Shown: positions 20,047 to 30,605, counted from the stretch's first letter. The stretch: DNA of 64,000 bases from Psychrobacter fozii (GCF_003217155.1 NZ_QJSU01000001.1:597214-661213); one strand, 5' to 3'. A program made the numbers and translations. Notes: a model not told the origin generated them from the sequence alone.

Positions 20047-22887
20047 TTATGCTTCTATCAAGCGCTCTAACACTGCTTCTAATTCTTTCTTATTAATCGG
20101 TTTAGATAGAAAATCATCCATTCCTACGTGCATACAAGCATCACGATCTTCTTGTGCATTGTTTGCCGTCAGCGCCACGATAGGAATATCGTCATCTTGC
20201 GCACGGATAGCACGAGTAGCCTGCAACCCATCCATGACAGGCATTCTACAATCCATCAAGATAAGGGAAATATCCTGACGCTGCTCTTTCAGTTTGTGTA
20301 ATGCTTGCTGACCATCTTCTGCGACAACACTACGATAGCCCAGTTTACTCAATATTTTGCAGGTTATTTTCTGATTGGTTGGACTGTCTTCTGCTACCAA
20401 AATAAGTGGTGATAGAGTTTCGTCTTTTGGTTTAGCTGTGTCTATTGGTTGTTGGTTACTCTCTTTTTCACAGCTGATAGGTGCTGTAAGCTTTTTCCTA
20501 GCTGATATCGTTAAGCGCAGCAATTCAGAAACCAGTAAGTTAGCATCTAGTGGTTTGGTTAAAAAGCCATCATATTTGTCTAACAATACAGATGGAATAT
20601 GACGTTCAGGCTTCATGCTAAATAATAGTTTTGGTAATAAAGGCGTCGCTAGCAAGTCGTTCAAAGCCTGAAGCTTATCGCTATTATTGAGTGTTTTATA
20701 TTTCCAATCTATTTGCTTCTCTACTATATCTGTTTGTATATTTTGAGAGTTGTTATCATTATCAGTTAAAGTGATGGTTTTGTAGTACTCGTAATCCAAT
20801 AATAGGATAGGCGTGAGCATCTGCTCGTTCTGTATTAATGTATTTGTTAATTGCCTCAAGGTGACTAAGTCTACTGCGGTATGAATAGTCATCGGGATGG
20901 CTAAGTGTTTGCACAAGCGCTGTAAATTTTCAGCAACAAGAGGTTGCTCGATGACAGCGATGAGGTGGATGCCACTTAAATGTTGATTCTGATGATATAC
21001 CGGCTGATAGTTAGGACGGCGGCAAGGGAGGTAAACATTAAATATGCTCTCCTTGCCTATCGTACTTTTCAACTCGATAAAACCACCTAATAATTGTGCA
21101 AAGCTATTGGCATTATCTAACCCTGTGCCTGCTTGCTCAGTAGCTTGAGTTGGTTTGTTATTATCTAGATTGGTTTCTTGATTAAAAACAGTGATGAGCT
21201 GATTTTTTTTATCAGCATCAATGCCAACCCCTGTATCTTTTATACTGAAATGAACCCAGTGGGAAGCCTGAGTAGGTACCATCGTATTATGGGTAGGAAG
21301 TATACGATCGCTATTTATGCGTTTGATTTGCTCTTCTGTGACGCGATCTATCGTGAGTGCGACATAGCCTGAAGTTGTAAATTTTATGGCATTTTTTAAT
21401 AAGTCTAATAGGATGTGACGTAGACGAACGTCATCAGTATCAATGTAACGTGGGCAGTCTGGTGCAAAGAAGTAAATTAACTCCAATCCCTGCTGTTTTA
21501 TGTCATTGATGACTAGACTATTAACTTCCTTAGTCAGTTGATAAATATCAACAGGTTCAATACTCAGTCGACTTTTTCTAACTTCAATATTGCCAATATG
21601 CAGCGTATCGTTGAGTACGGTTAGCATGTTTTGGCTGGTTTTTATCAGAGTATCTAACGTCTTATTCTGCCTAGCATCCAGTCTCTTGGGATCGATAGGC
21701 TCAAGAGTATCGATCATTGCCTCTATCGGTACACGCAGCTTATGACCGATAACAAGGCGAAGCTTATAGAATTCGTCAAGCTTAGATTTCAGCTGTTTGT
21801 TTTTTTGCTGCAATTGCTCGTTTTGCTTAACGATTTCATTGATGTTGTTAAAAATCACTGTAAAGCCATGAACTTGTCCGTGTTCACCGAACCATGGCGT
21901 GATATTCAATTGATAGGCTTGCTTATCCTCTAATCCATAAACATTCAATGTGCGAGTGACACGTAGATTAGACAGTGATTGTAATAGCAGCTGGGTAGAC
22001 TCATCCTTACCTGCGACGAAGTCTATTAGCTCATAGTTTTTATTACTCTCAGGAGGACAAGTAAATACTTGGTCAAAACGTTGATTACAAAAGCTAATCT
22101 GACCGTGACGCATAATCATAATCATCGGCAGTGGTGCTTGGTTTACCAAACGTTCAAGACGGTGTGTTAGGGTTTTTATACGGCGATAGTTACTGTGTAG
22201 TTGGTAGCTGACACGGCTCAGCGCATGACCTAAACGCAAGAACTCAGGCGTGGATTTTTTATATAGAAAAGGTGGTGTGCTATAAACTTCTTGTTTATGA
22301 CTGTTTAGGCTGTCGGTATAACTTATTAGCTGTTCCCAATTGATACGACGGTTGAACATGTAAAGCAAAGCGATGATAAAAAGTACAATCGCTGTCATTA
22401 GCGGCAACCAATAGCGGTAAGATATCCAGTCAATGATAAGCGGTTTATGACGTAATATAATATAAATTTGATGACCACTTTTGAGCTTGATGGTGCCTGT
22501 CAAGTTACGGCTGTTAAGCTTATAGGCGCTATGACTACTGTTATCAGGAGGTGACGATGTAATAGTGGGAAAGCTGACAGTAGGGAAAGCACGCTCATCT
22601 GGACGGGTATAGCGGTGAATATAAGTCTGACCAGATGGCATCATAAACACCAACTGATAGCTGATACCTTCAAAGGCAAGCTGCTTCAAAAATCTGTCAA
22701 TTTCAGGGTTTAGTGGGCCTGCATGCTCAGTGATTTCATGTTGTAATGAGTAAAAGGTATTGATACTTTGTTGTTCACTGTTTGTCTTTATTTCGTGAAA
22801 AAGCGTAAAGTAATACAGTACTAGCATCACTAGCAACGTCAGTGCATAAAATATAAGTAAGCGCTTTAAGGACTGAAATTGTTGCAT
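20047..22887 (-). CDS. Hybrid sensor histidine kinase with a degenerate and a canonical receiver domain
   Basis: 946 aa. Two membrane helices (about 8-28 and 158-177) flank a periplasmic sensor of about 130 residues. A PAS-like segment is at about 240-350 and a coiled coil at 350-375. The dimerisation domain has H382 in GHKLRVPI, a non-standard H-box (SHELRTPL is usual). The ATPase has N499 in LLKNAIKFT, DTGVGID at 551 and GTGL at 587. Residues 640-795 look like a decayed receiver (LLLDYEYYK, FLTKPL). Residues 828-946 are an intact receiver with D879 (LILMDCRMP), T907 and K929. No Hpt domain is present, so phosphotransfer to a separate protein is likely. It stands alone, divergent from fmt; the signal is unknown. 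GacS/BarA-like in general plan but lacks the terminal Hpt. Confidence 0.9.
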   Translation of the reverse strand: MQQFQSLKRLLIFYALTLLVMLVLYYFTLFHEIKTNSEQQSINTFYSLQHEITEHAGPLNPEIDRFLKQLAFEGISYQLVFMMPSGQTYIHRYTRPDERAFPTVSFPTITSSPPDNSSHSAYKLNSRNLTGTIKLKSGHQIYIILRHKPLIIDWISYRYWLPLMTAIVLFIIALLYMFNRRINWEQLISYTDSLNSHKQEVYSTPPFLYKKSTPEFLRLGHALSRVSYQLHSNYRRIKTLTHRLERLVNQAPLPMIMIMRHGQISFCNQRFDQVFTCPPESNKNYELIDFVAGKDESTQLLLQSLSNLRVTRTLNVYGLEDKQAYQLNITPWFGEHGQVHGFTVIFNNINEIVKQNEQLQQKNKQLKSKLDEFYKLRLVIGHKLRVPIEAMIDTLEPIDPKRLDARQNKTLDTLIKTSQNMLTVLNDTLHIGNIEVRKSRLSIEPVDIYQLTKEVNSLVINDIKQQGLELIYFFAPDCPRYIDTDDVRLRHILLDLLKNAIKFTTSGYVALTIDRVTEEQIKRINSDRILPTHNTMVPTQASHWVHFSIKDTGVGIDADKKNQLITVFNQETNLDNNKPTQATEQAGTGLDNANSFAQLLGGFIELKSTIGKESIFNVYLPCRRPNYQPVYHQNQHLSGIHLIAVIEQPLVAENLQRLCKHLAIPMTIHTAVDLVTLRQLTNTLIQNEQMLTPILLLDYEYYKTITLTDNDNNSQNIQTDIVEKQIDWKYKTLNNSDKLQALNDLLATPLLPKLLFSMKPERHIPSVLLDKYDGFLTKPLDANLLVSELLRLTISARKKLTAPISCEKESNQQPIDTAKPKDETLSPLILVAEDSPTNQKITCKILSKLGYRSVVAEDGQQALHKLKEQRQDISLILMDCRMPVMDGLQATRAIRAQDDDIPIVALTANNAQEDRDACMHVGMDDFLSKPINKKELEAVLERLIEA

Positions 22888-23098
22888 GAAAACGTGGTCC
22901 TATATCGACACGAAAAAACATAGTGAGTGAATCGTAAGTTTGAATCAGTAGGTAGCTTGCTTAATTCCTTATGGTTTTAAGTTCTTTAACTATTATAAAG
23001 ATAAACGGCGTCATTAGTAACGCCGCATTGCTACAGTTACAATCATGGCACAACGTTGTAAACTCACCTATAATGAGCAACTTAACCCTATATAATGC

Positions 23099-24175
23099 AT
23101 GATTATGACTACAATTGCTTCTACCTCAGATATATCTACGCTATCTATTCCCCATAATCCTCTATCTACTGGCCGATTGAGGGTGGTATTTGCGGGGACG
23201 CCTGAGTTTGCAGCGATTAGTCTGGAGTCACTAATCAGTCAGCAAGATGTACTGGATATAGAGATTGTGGCGGTGTACACACAGCCTGATCGCAAAGCAG
23301 GTCGTGGCCAAAAGCTGGCGGCTTCTGCGGTCAAAGAGGTTGCACTCGCGAACGATATCCCTGTAGAGCAACCACTCACTTTTAAAAAATCCAGTACAGA
23401 AGGGTTGGCTGCTAGGCAGACTCTGCGCAGTTACCAGCCTGATGTCATGATTGTCGCCGCTTACGGGTTGATTTTACCTGTCGGCGTATTAGAGATGCCT
23501 ATTCATGGTTGCTTAAATATCCATGCCTCACTATTACCGCGTTGGCGCGGTGCGGCACCGATACACCGTGCACTCTTAGCCGGAGATGATGAGACGGGTA
23601 TTACCATTATGCAGATGGACAAAGGCTTGGATACAGGCGACATGATTTATAAAGTCAGCGCTAGTATTGATCTTATTGATACTGCTGCCAGTCTACACGA
23701 TAAAATGGCTGCGCTTGGTGCGACAGCCATCAGTACGGTGCTAAAAGACTTATCTACTTATCAAGCGCAAGCTATCGCTCAAGATGATAGTCAAGCCAAC
23801 TATGCTGAAAAGCTGGTCAAAACGGAAGGCGAAGTTGACTGGTCACAGCCTGCTGCTGCTATTGAACGCCAAATCCGAGGGCTGACCCCATGGCCAGGTG
23901 CTTATACTTTTCTTGCAGGACAACGTGTCAAAGTGTTGGCGAGTTTGCCTGTGAATGCCTCTCAGCAAACTAATGAACCTGCTGGAACTGTTATCAGTGT
24001 CGGACGAAAAGCGATTTTAGTGGCTTGTGGCAAAGACAGTGATACCGAGTCATCGGCCACGACTTTAGCCATAACTCACTTGCAGTTTGCAGGTGGTAAG
24101 CCCATGACGGCCGAACAAGTTTGCCACGGCAACCAATTAAATGACGGCGATCAATTTACGACAGAATCAAAATAA
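23099..24175 (+). CDS. fmt: Methionyl-tRNA formyltransferase
   Basis: 358 aa. The family pattern starts at about residue 27 (RLRVVFAGTPEFAAISLESL). The catalytic region is HASLLPRWRGAAPIHRALLAGD with the downstream D of DKGLDTGDMI. The C-terminal OB-like domain has PWPGAYTFLAGQRVKVL. The 26 residues before RVVFAGTPEF are longer than usual; ATGs at 23099 and 23105 are possible starts. It formylates initiator Met-tRNA. It forms an fmt-rsmB pair with the next gene, as in many bacteria, but def is not next to it here. Confidence 0.96.
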   Translation: MIMTTIASTSDISTLSIPHNPLSTGRLRVVFAGTPEFAAISLESLISQQDVLDIEIVAVYTQPDRKAGRGQKLAASAVKEVALANDIPVEQPLTFKKSSTEGLAARQTLRSYQPDVMIVAAYGLILPVGVLEMPIHGCLNIHASLLPRWRGAAPIHRALLAGDDETGITIMQMDKGLDTGDMIYKVSASIDLIDTAASLHDKMAALGATAISTVLKDLSTYQAQAIAQDDSQANYAEKLVKTEGEVDWSQPAAAIERQIRGLTPWPGAYTFLAGQRVKVLASLPVNASQQTNEPAGTVISVGRKAILVACGKDSDTESSATTLAITHLQFAGGKPMTAEQVCHGNQLNDGDQFTTESK

Positions 24176-24250
24176 CTGAACCTAACTTAATGATAGTTAA
24201 CCCTATCTGCACAAGACGCTATCAATGATACGTCAAGGAAATGAAATTTA

Positions 24251-25834
24251 ATGAGACAAAACATTACTGCGCCTAGAAACAATAAGCTCAAACCATCAAG
24301 CAACCTTATTATGAATGGTAGCGTACGCGTACGTGTGATTCGTACCTTACTGGCCATTCAAAACGGTCAGTCGCTCTCAAGCGTCCTTGATCCACTGCTA
24401 AACAGTCTACACGATGGTGACAAAGGTTTTGCACATGCGCTACTGCTTACGACATTGCGTCAATGGCACGCGCTGGCACGGTTGCTCGATAGCTTAGCGG
24501 ATAACCCTATTGATGAAGTTGAGGTTCGTACGACCATTCAAGTAGGCTTAGTGCAGTTACTGTATTTAGAAGTGGCTGACCATGCTGCAATTCACGAAAC
24601 CGTTGAAGCTGCAAAAGAAATTGAGTTTGCTCATTCGACTGGTTTGGTGAATGCTATTTTGCGTAAAGTCGCGAAGAATCCAAGTAAATTCCGTAAGAAA
24701 TGCGATAAAAAGCATAGCCTACCGAATTGGCTCGCTTATCAACTTAAGCAAGACTGGAGCGAGCAGTATGATGAACTGACACAAGGTTTGCGTCAGCCAG
24801 CACCGATGTTTTTACGAGTGAATTCGGCGGTTACTTCAGTAGAAGATTATCAGCATGCATTGGACGGGGCAGAAATTGATGCAGATATCGTTGAGCTAAC
24901 GACTGGCTTTAAGGTAGCGAATTCGTCAGAGTTTGCCGCTGCTACTACTACGCTATCAACCAAAGGTCTTAGACTGCATCAAAGCACTGCCGTCAACGCT
25001 TTACCTGATTTTGCTGTAGGGACTGCTAGCGTTCAAGACATGCATGCCCAGCTAGCTGCACCGATTATTAATAAAGCATTGATGGCTAAGCTCATTGCTG
25101 AAAGTGCGAATACTGACAGCGACAGTGATGAAAGTAATAATGAGATACACATTTTAGATGCTTGTGCGGCACCTGGTGGTAAATTGGCTCACTGGTTAGA
25201 GCTCATAAGCGCTAATGACGAATCATCGTTGTTTCACGTGAAACAAGATAATGCTGAAACGTCACCTGCAATTACTGATATCAAGGTAACAGCTATTGAT
25301 AATGAAGCACCTCGTATCGAGCGTATTCGTGAGAATTTACAGCGCCTAAATTTGAGTCAGCATGATTTGCAGCAAGCAGATAACAGCATTGCATTGAATA
25401 TTGTCTGTGCAGATGCGACCAGATGGCAGCATTGGAAAAACAAAAAAGCGGCGACCAATGAACCCGTATTTGATGCGATATTATTGGATTCTCCTTGTAC
25501 CGCGACTGGCGTGATTCGTCGTCATCCTGATATCAGTATCCTGCGTACCGAAGAAGACATCGAGCAAACGGCACTGTTGCAAGCAGATATCTTGCATAAT
25601 CTATGGCCACAACTCAAATCTGGTGGTTATCTGCTGTATGTGACGTGCTCTATCTTAAAGCAAGAGAATGTCGAGCAAATGCAGGACTTTATCACTCATC
25701 ATAATGATGCGGTAGCGATTGAGTTTACCGAAGAATGCAGTTGGGGTATCGAACAAGCGATTGGTCGTCAGTGCTTACCGATTGATAGCGCGAGTGGCGA
25801 TGGTTTCTATTATGCATTGTTGATGAAGAGTTAA
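24251..25834 (+). CDS. rsmB: 16S rRNA (cytosine-967-C5)-methyltransferase
   Basis: 527 aa. N-terminal NusB-like RNA-binding domain (VRVRVIRTLLAIQNGQSLSSVL to about residue 165). SAM-binding motif DACAAPGGKLAHWL, then the catalytic LLDSPCTATGVIRRHPDI (PC motif) and LLYVTCSILKQENVEQ (TC motif). Longer than the 430-450 aa norm because of acidic, low-complexity insertions around the SAM-binding region (NTDSDSDESNNE; SSLFHVKQDNAETSPA). The second insertion contains a perfect parS palindrome. AAGGAA ten bases before the ATG supports the start. Confidence 0.95.
   Translation: MRQNITAPRNNKLKPSSNLIMNGSVRVRVIRTLLAIQNGQSLSSVLDPLLNSLHDGDKGFAHALLLTTLRQWHALARLLDSLADNPIDEVEVRTTIQVGLVQLLYLEVADHAAIHETVEAAKEIEFAHSTGLVNAILRKVAKNPSKFRKKCDKKHSLPNWLAYQLKQDWSEQYDELTQGLRQPAPMFLRVNSAVTSVEDYQHALDGAEIDADIVELTTGFKVANSSEFAAATTTLSTKGLRLHQSTAVNALPDFAVGTASVQDMHAQLAAPIINKALMAKLIAESANTDSDSDESNNEIHILDACAAPGGKLAHWLELISANDESSLFHVKQDNAETSPAITDIKVTAIDNEAPRIERIRENLQRLNLSQHDLQQADNSIALNIVCADATRWQHWKNKKAATNEPVFDAILLDSPCTATGVIRRHPDISILRTEEDIEQTALLQADILHNLWPQLKSGGYLLYVTCSILKQENVEQMQDFITHHNDAVAIEFTEECSWGIEQAIGRQCLPIDSASGDGFYYALLMKS
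25231..25244. promoter_or_regulatory. parS-like site (perfect palindrome) inside rsmB
   Basis: GTTTCACGTGAAAC within the 16-mer TGTTTCACGTGAAACA (25230-25245), translated as FHVKQ in a non-conserved loop of RsmB. Confidence 0.8.
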
Positions 25835-25843
25835 AGTAATAGC

Positions 25844-26377
25844 ATGAACAACCTTTCTATGATTAATATTCAGCAAGGATATAACCCTGAAGTATTTTAT
25901 TCAGAGCTTATAGTTGATGGTGTATTACTTAGTGAGTGGCTTGCTGAATATATAGATAAAAGTACTCAGTTAAAAAGATTAGGTGTCAAAGAGCTAGGGT
26001 TGAGTTTGAATCTAGATTTATATTCCGATACTAAGATTGTTTGGTACTATTTAGGGCAGTTAGGTGATGGTAATGTTAGCTATGTACCATTATTAGTCTG
26101 CCCTGAAGATAATGATTTGTCTTGTACCACCATTATCACTGAGCAATATATTATCGATGATAAAGTGGTATGGAAGCGTTTTGGACTGCTTACAGGTTCA
26201 ATCGAAAAGCAAAACCCAGATGCTATAGATTGGTTTGATACTGTACCTGAATTAACGTTTGCTAAAGATAATTTTGAAAAGGTGTTCAGTCAGTTTATGA
26301 GGGATTTTACTGAAGCTTATCAACACCGAGATGAATTTGTAGATATTGATTTTCCAACGAATTTTCGTATTAAATGA
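25844..26377 (+). CDS. Uncharacterised protein
   Basis: 177 aa, acidic, soluble, no signal peptide or membrane helix. It starts nine bases after the rsmB stop codon. I do not recognise the family. The sequence is rich in aromatic residues and Asp, with blocks LVCPEDNDLSCTTIITEQY and AIDWFDTVPELTFAKDNFEKVF that look like conserved cores. Its codon use is more AT-rich than rsmB or thrC on either side. The size, acidity and W/Y content resemble immunity-type proteins, but that is only an impression. No Shine-Dalgarno sequence precedes ATG 25844, so an ATG at 25859 is possible. Confidence 0.75.
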   Translation: MNNLSMINIQQGYNPEVFYSELIVDGVLLSEWLAEYIDKSTQLKRLGVKELGLSLNLDLYSDTKIVWYYLGQLGDGNVSYVPLLVCPEDNDLSCTTIITEQYIIDDKVVWKRFGLLTGSIEKQNPDAIDWFDTVPELTFAKDNFEKVFSQFMRDFTEAYQHRDEFVDIDFPTNFRIK

Positions 26378-26427
26378 TACTTATACTGACTGAAGTCACA
26401 TAAAACTAAGCTTATATAGGATAAACC

Positions 26428-27849
26428 ATGAAATATATCAGTACCCGTGGTCAGACAGCGCCAATGGATTTTAGTGATGTGCTTTTGATGGGTCTTGCCC
26501 CAGATGGTGGTTTGATGCTGCCTGAGCATTATCCAAACATCGATAGCACAACGCTTGATGAATGGCGTACGCTCAGCTATCCAAAGCTTGCGATGGCGAT
26601 TATGCAGCGTTTTGCGACAGATATTCCTGTGGCTGATTTGCAAGATATCATTGAGCGCACTTATACCGCTGATGTATTTGGTAGTGAAGAGATTGTTCCT
26701 GTTCGCAAGCTTGAAGATAACTTATATATTCTAGGATTATCAAACGGTCCGACATTGGCATTTAAAGATGTCGCCATGCAGTTTTTGGGTAACGCATTTG
26801 AGTATGTGCTTAAGAAAAAAGACGCGCGTATTACGATCATTGGTGCGACCAGTGGTGACACGGGTAGTGCAGCAGAGTATGCGCTGCGCGGCAAAGAAAA
26901 TATCGAAGTCTTCATGTTGTCACCACATGGCAAGATGAGTGAGTTCCAGCGTGCGCAGATGTATAGTTTGACGGATGCTAATATTCACAATATCGCTATC
27001 GATGGTATGTTTGATGATTGTCAGGACATCGTTAAAGCACTTCAGCAAGATGCTGAGTTTAAAGCTGCTTATAACCTAGGTACGGTAAACTCTATCAACT
27101 GGGGTCGTATCCTAGCTCAGATTGTTTATTACTTTAAAGCTTACTTTGCGGTCACGACGAGCAACGATGAAAAAGTTAGCTTTAGCATACCATCAGGTAA
27201 CTTCGGTAATATCTGTGCTGGTCATATCGCTCGTGAAATGGGTCTGCCAATCGACCGTTTGATTGTCGCAACCAATGAAAATGACGTGTTGAATGACTTT
27301 TTTAATCAAGGCGCTTATCAGCCGCGTCCGACTGAAAAAACCTATATCACCTCAAGCCCGTCGATGGATATCTCAAAAGCCTCTAACTTTGAGCGTTTTG
27401 TTTATCTATTATTAGAGAAAAACAGTGCACGCGTCCATGAGTTATTTGAAGGGGTGAAGTCTGGTCAAGGTTTCGATCTATCTGAGCTAATGGAAGCAGT
27501 TAATACTCGCTATGGTTTCGCTGCTGGTAAATCTACCCACAGCGATCGCTTGCAGACCATCAAAGCACTGTATGAGCAACATGGTGAACTGATTGATCCA
27601 CACACAGCTGACGGTATCAAGGTCGCTAAAGAGTTGCAAAAAGAGGGCGAAATCATTGTTTGTGCAGAAACAGCATTACCTGTTAAGTTTGCGGATACCA
27701 TCGTTGAAGCTATCGGTCAGATAGATATCGCTCGCCTAGCTCATACCGAAGGATTGGAGAGTTTGCCGCAGCATGTGGTCGTGCTAGACAACAATGCTGA
27801 ATTGGTCGCTGAGCAAATTCGCCAGCATGTCACCCCGAACCCTGCATAA
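26428..27849 (+). CDS. thrC: Threonine synthase
   Basis: 473 aa, the longer (fold-type II, E. coli/yeast-like) threonine synthase class. N-terminus KYISTRGQTAPMDFSDVLLMGLAPDGGLMLPE; the PLP-binding Lys is in GPTLAFKDVAMQFLGN; the phosphate-binding loop is GATSGDTGSAAEYALRG; SIPSGNFGNICAGHIAREMGLPIDRLI follows. It converts O-phosphohomoserine to threonine. hom, its usual partner, is not in the window. Confidence 0.96.
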   Translation: MKYISTRGQTAPMDFSDVLLMGLAPDGGLMLPEHYPNIDSTTLDEWRTLSYPKLAMAIMQRFATDIPVADLQDIIERTYTADVFGSEEIVPVRKLEDNLYILGLSNGPTLAFKDVAMQFLGNAFEYVLKKKDARITIIGATSGDTGSAAEYALRGKENIEVFMLSPHGKMSEFQRAQMYSLTDANIHNIAIDGMFDDCQDIVKALQQDAEFKAAYNLGTVNSINWGRILAQIVYYFKAYFAVTTSNDEKVSFSIPSGNFGNICAGHIAREMGLPIDRLIVATNENDVLNDFFNQGAYQPRPTEKTYITSSPSMDISKASNFERFVYLLLEKNSARVHELFEGVKSGQGFDLSELMEAVNTRYGFAAGKSTHSDRLQTIKALYEQHGELIDPHTADGIKVAKELQKEGEIIVCAETALPVKFADTIVEAIGQIDIARLAHTEGLESLPQHVVVLDNNAELVAEQIRQHVTPNPA

Positions 27850-28203
27850 ACCACTGCTAATGGTGAGCTTATATTCAATAGAAAACCTAAAGAAAATATC
27901 CACATAAAGGTTACACTATTGTAATAAAGTGTTTATGATTGTGTTATGGTAGATATAATTGTAATATTAGGAACAGCGTCAGCGAGTCATCATTGTGCTA
28001 GGCGCTTTTTTAGGAATAAAACCAGTCAACTACACTGAACAGCTGCCCTCTAGGCGTCACAATAAATGCAACTTTAAGTCTATAGTTTTTTTGGATCTTG
28101 ATGCTGGCTTATTTGCTCAAGTATCGAAAAAAGAGCTTCTAGAAAAATAGACTTAAGTGCGATTTTAATGGCGATAATAGCGGTACATATTGTGGATATA
28201 ACA
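27850..28203. other. Intergenic region between thrC and the LysM gene
   Basis: About 350 bp, AT-rich, with no convincing gene. A stretch at 27996-28013 (gtgctaggcgctttttta) resembles a weak terminator for thrC. Confidence 0.4.
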
Positions 28204-29301
28204 ATGAAGATGAGCTTAAACAAGATAGCAAAAGCACTGTTACTGACGACATTTAGCAGTGCGATGCTGATGAGCACTGCCCACGCTAACAATCCACCAC
28301 CCACTCTTAAAGCAGATGCACCCAACCGCTACACTGTCAAAAAAGGTGATACGTTGTGGGATATCTCAGGGCGCTATCTGGACAGTCCATGGCGTTGGAA
28401 AGAGATTTGGGCGACCAATAAGCAAATCAAAAACCCCAATCTTATCTATCCTAACGACATTCTTATCTTGTGTGTGATTAAAGGTCAGACGCTCATTGGT
28501 GTGGATACAGGTGAAGGTTGTGCTGGGGTTGAAAAGCAACTTACAGGCAACGTGGTTGCTAATAAGGTAACGGTTACGTCAACTGCCAACAGTATTCCTT
28601 CTATTCCTCGGTCTGCTATTCAACATTGGCTAGATAAAACAGTCATTGTTAATCCACAAGATTTTAATACGACTCCTTATATACTGGCCTCTAAAAAAGG
28701 TAACTTAATCACTGCAACTGGTGACAAGATATATGCTAAAGGTGTGCCGCTTATCATCGGACAGCGCTACGGTATCTATCGTGAAGGCGAGTTATATACT
28801 GATCCCACTACAAAAAATATTATTGGCTTAGAAGTCACGCAAGTAGCAACGGGTTTAGTCACATCTACCGAAACCAATGGTGTTACTAGCTTGCAGCTTA
28901 CCGACAGTTATGGCAAAGAAGTACGTGAAGGTGACCGCGTATTTGTTGAATTGAATAACTCTATTCCACCTGTATTTTATCCAACGCCTGCTAGTACCAG
29001 TCGTGGTGGTATGATTGTACGTGTGATGGATTCAATCAGTTCAGCCGCGAAGGGCAGTGTGGTCGCTATTAATCTAGGTAGTACCGAAGGTGCTAAGCCT
29101 GGTGATGTCCTGACGGTCTATCAAAAAGGTGCTTTGGTACGTGATATCAAAGATGAAGATACGCCTGTACGTTTGCCAAATGAACAAACTGGTATGGTAA
29201 TGGTCTTCAATACATTTGATCATATTAGCTATGCTTATGTGCTTAGTTCTGAGCTACCGCTTAATGTCGGTGACCAGTTACTACCACCACCTTATTTATA
29301 A
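28204..29301 (+). CDS. Exported LysM-domain protein
   Basis: About 365 aa from the ATG at 28204; an upstream in-frame ATG at 28168 would bury the signal peptide. Residues about 1-28 ([22 protein letters not shown]) are a Sec signal peptide with an AHA cleavage site. A LysM domain follows at about 40-90 ([27 protein letters not shown]), which binds peptidoglycan in the periplasm. The rest (about 100-365) is beta-rich, with GDRVFVEL and [10 protein letters not shown] repeats, and has no catalytic motif I recognise. The LysM-dprA-tsaC order is common in pseudomonads and Moraxellaceae. Confidence 0.9.
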   Translation: MKMSLNKIAKALLLTTFSSAMLMSTAHANNPPPTLKADAPNRYTVKKGDTLWDISGRYLDSPWRWKEIWATNKQIKNPNLIYPNDILILCVIKGQTLIGVDTGEGCAGVEKQLTGNVVANKVTVTSTANSIPSIPRSAIQHWLDKTVIVNPQDFNTTPYILASKKGNLITATGDKIYAKGVPLIIGQRYGIYREGELYTDPTTKNIIGLEVTQVATGLVTSTETNGVTSLQLTDSYGKEVREGDRVFVELNNSIPPVFYPTPASTSRGGMIVRVMDSISSAAKGSVVAINLGSTEGAKPGDVLTVYQKGALVRDIKDEDTPVRLPNEQTGMVMVFNTFDHISYAYVLSSELPLNVGDQLLPPPYL

Positions 29302-29363
29302 GGAAGTAACGAGATTATTGGAAGGCTAACCATTCCAAATCCACCTATAAGAGATAAAGGACT

Positions 29364-30605
29364 ATGACAGCAGTCACTTCTTCTTTAACAGACGATCAGC
29401 GCGCCGTACTGGCGCTGTGGTACGAAGTGAATGCGTCATTATCTGCTTATCATAAGCTACTTACTTCCTTTGGAAATGCAGAGCTTGCTTGGCAAGCCAA
29501 AGTAGAAGCATGGCGGCAAGCAGGTATTCATCATACTCATCTCAAACGTCATGAACAGCCAGAGCAAACACTTGCCAATATCGATAAAATTCAGCAAGCA
29601 CTTATAGAGAGACGCTATGGTCTACTATTTGCTGACGAATCTGACTATCCCGCCCAACTCTTACAAATCTATGATCCACCGCCATTACTATTTTATCGTG
29701 GCAATCATTCGCGTCTGCATCAAGCACAAATCGCTATCGTCGGAAGCCGAAAACCCACCGCACATGCACAGAAGATCACTTTTGATATTGCGCAATATCT
29801 AGCGCAAGCAGGTTATATCATTACCAGTGGTCTTGCTATGGGTGTGGATAAGCGTGCGCATCTGGGTGCACTGGCTCAGACAGATACTGACTATCATGGT
29901 CGAACGATTGGAGTGATGGGTACGGGAATTGATGTCAATTATCCCAACCATCATGATCAGTTGTTCGCTCAAATTATCGATCAAGGTGGTTGTATTATCA
30001 GTGAGCTATTGCCACATACGCAGCCACACAAGCATACTTTTCCGCGCCGAAATCGGCTGGTAGCTGGATTGAGTCTAGCGACCATTGTGACGGAAGCCAC
30101 GATTAAAAGTGGCTCGCTTATTACTGCACGCCTCACTTCAGAGCAGGGCAAACAAGTCTTCGCTATTCCAAGTCATATTGACAATACCAATGCTGAAGGC
30201 TGTCATCACTTGATACGTGAAGGCGCCACTTTGATTTATCATCCTCAGCAAGTCTTAGAAGATGTCAATGGCCAGTTGACCTATGACCGCCGTTCTTACA
30301 CACCAGCAGACATACCTCAATCGAATAATAGCCCCTCTCAACAAAATATCGATGCAGAGAAAGGCGCGGTAACCACAGCTGGCCATGCTACCTCATCACC
30401 TTCTAATATTAAATCTCCTGCTAGTGCCATCGTAGTACCTGAGCATTTAACCCCTGTTTATGAACAGCTGGATTGGCATGGACAGGATTTAGATGCGCTT
30501 ATCGTAGCAACTGCGCTTGCACCACCGCAATTGATTGGACAGCTAATGGAACTTGAATTAATGGGTGTTATCAGTGTACAGGGCGGTCGTTATTTACGCG
30601 TCTAA
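29364..30605 (+). CDS. dprA: DNA-processing protein DprA
   Basis: 413 aa. The Rossmann-like core is visible: YPAQLLQIYDPPPLLFYRGN, IAIVGSRKPTAHAQK, GYIITSGLAMGVDKRAHLGAL, GVMGTGIDVNYPNHH, FPRRNRLVAGLSLATIVTEATIKSGSLITARL. A Ser/Pro-rich linker (about 310-350) leads to a C-terminal winged-helix (about 360-413). It binds incoming single-stranded DNA and loads RecA during natural transformation. Together with comM at 53 kb this suggests a transformable lineage. Confidence 0.96.
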   Translation: MTAVTSSLTDDQRAVLALWYEVNASLSAYHKLLTSFGNAELAWQAKVEAWRQAGIHHTHLKRHEQPEQTLANIDKIQQALIERRYGLLFADESDYPAQLLQIYDPPPLLFYRGNHSRLHQAQIAIVGSRKPTAHAQKITFDIAQYLAQAGYIITSGLAMGVDKRAHLGALAQTDTDYHGRTIGVMGTGIDVNYPNHHDQLFAQIIDQGGCIISELLPHTQPHKHTFPRRNRLVAGLSLATIVTEATIKSGSLITARLTSEQGKQVFAIPSHIDNTNAEGCHHLIREGATLIYHPQQVLEDVNGQLTYDRRSYTPADIPQSNNSPSQQNIDAEKGAVTTAGHATSSPSNIKSPASAIVVPEHLTPVYEQLDWHGQDLDALIVATALAPPQLIGQLMELELMGVISVQGGRYLRV

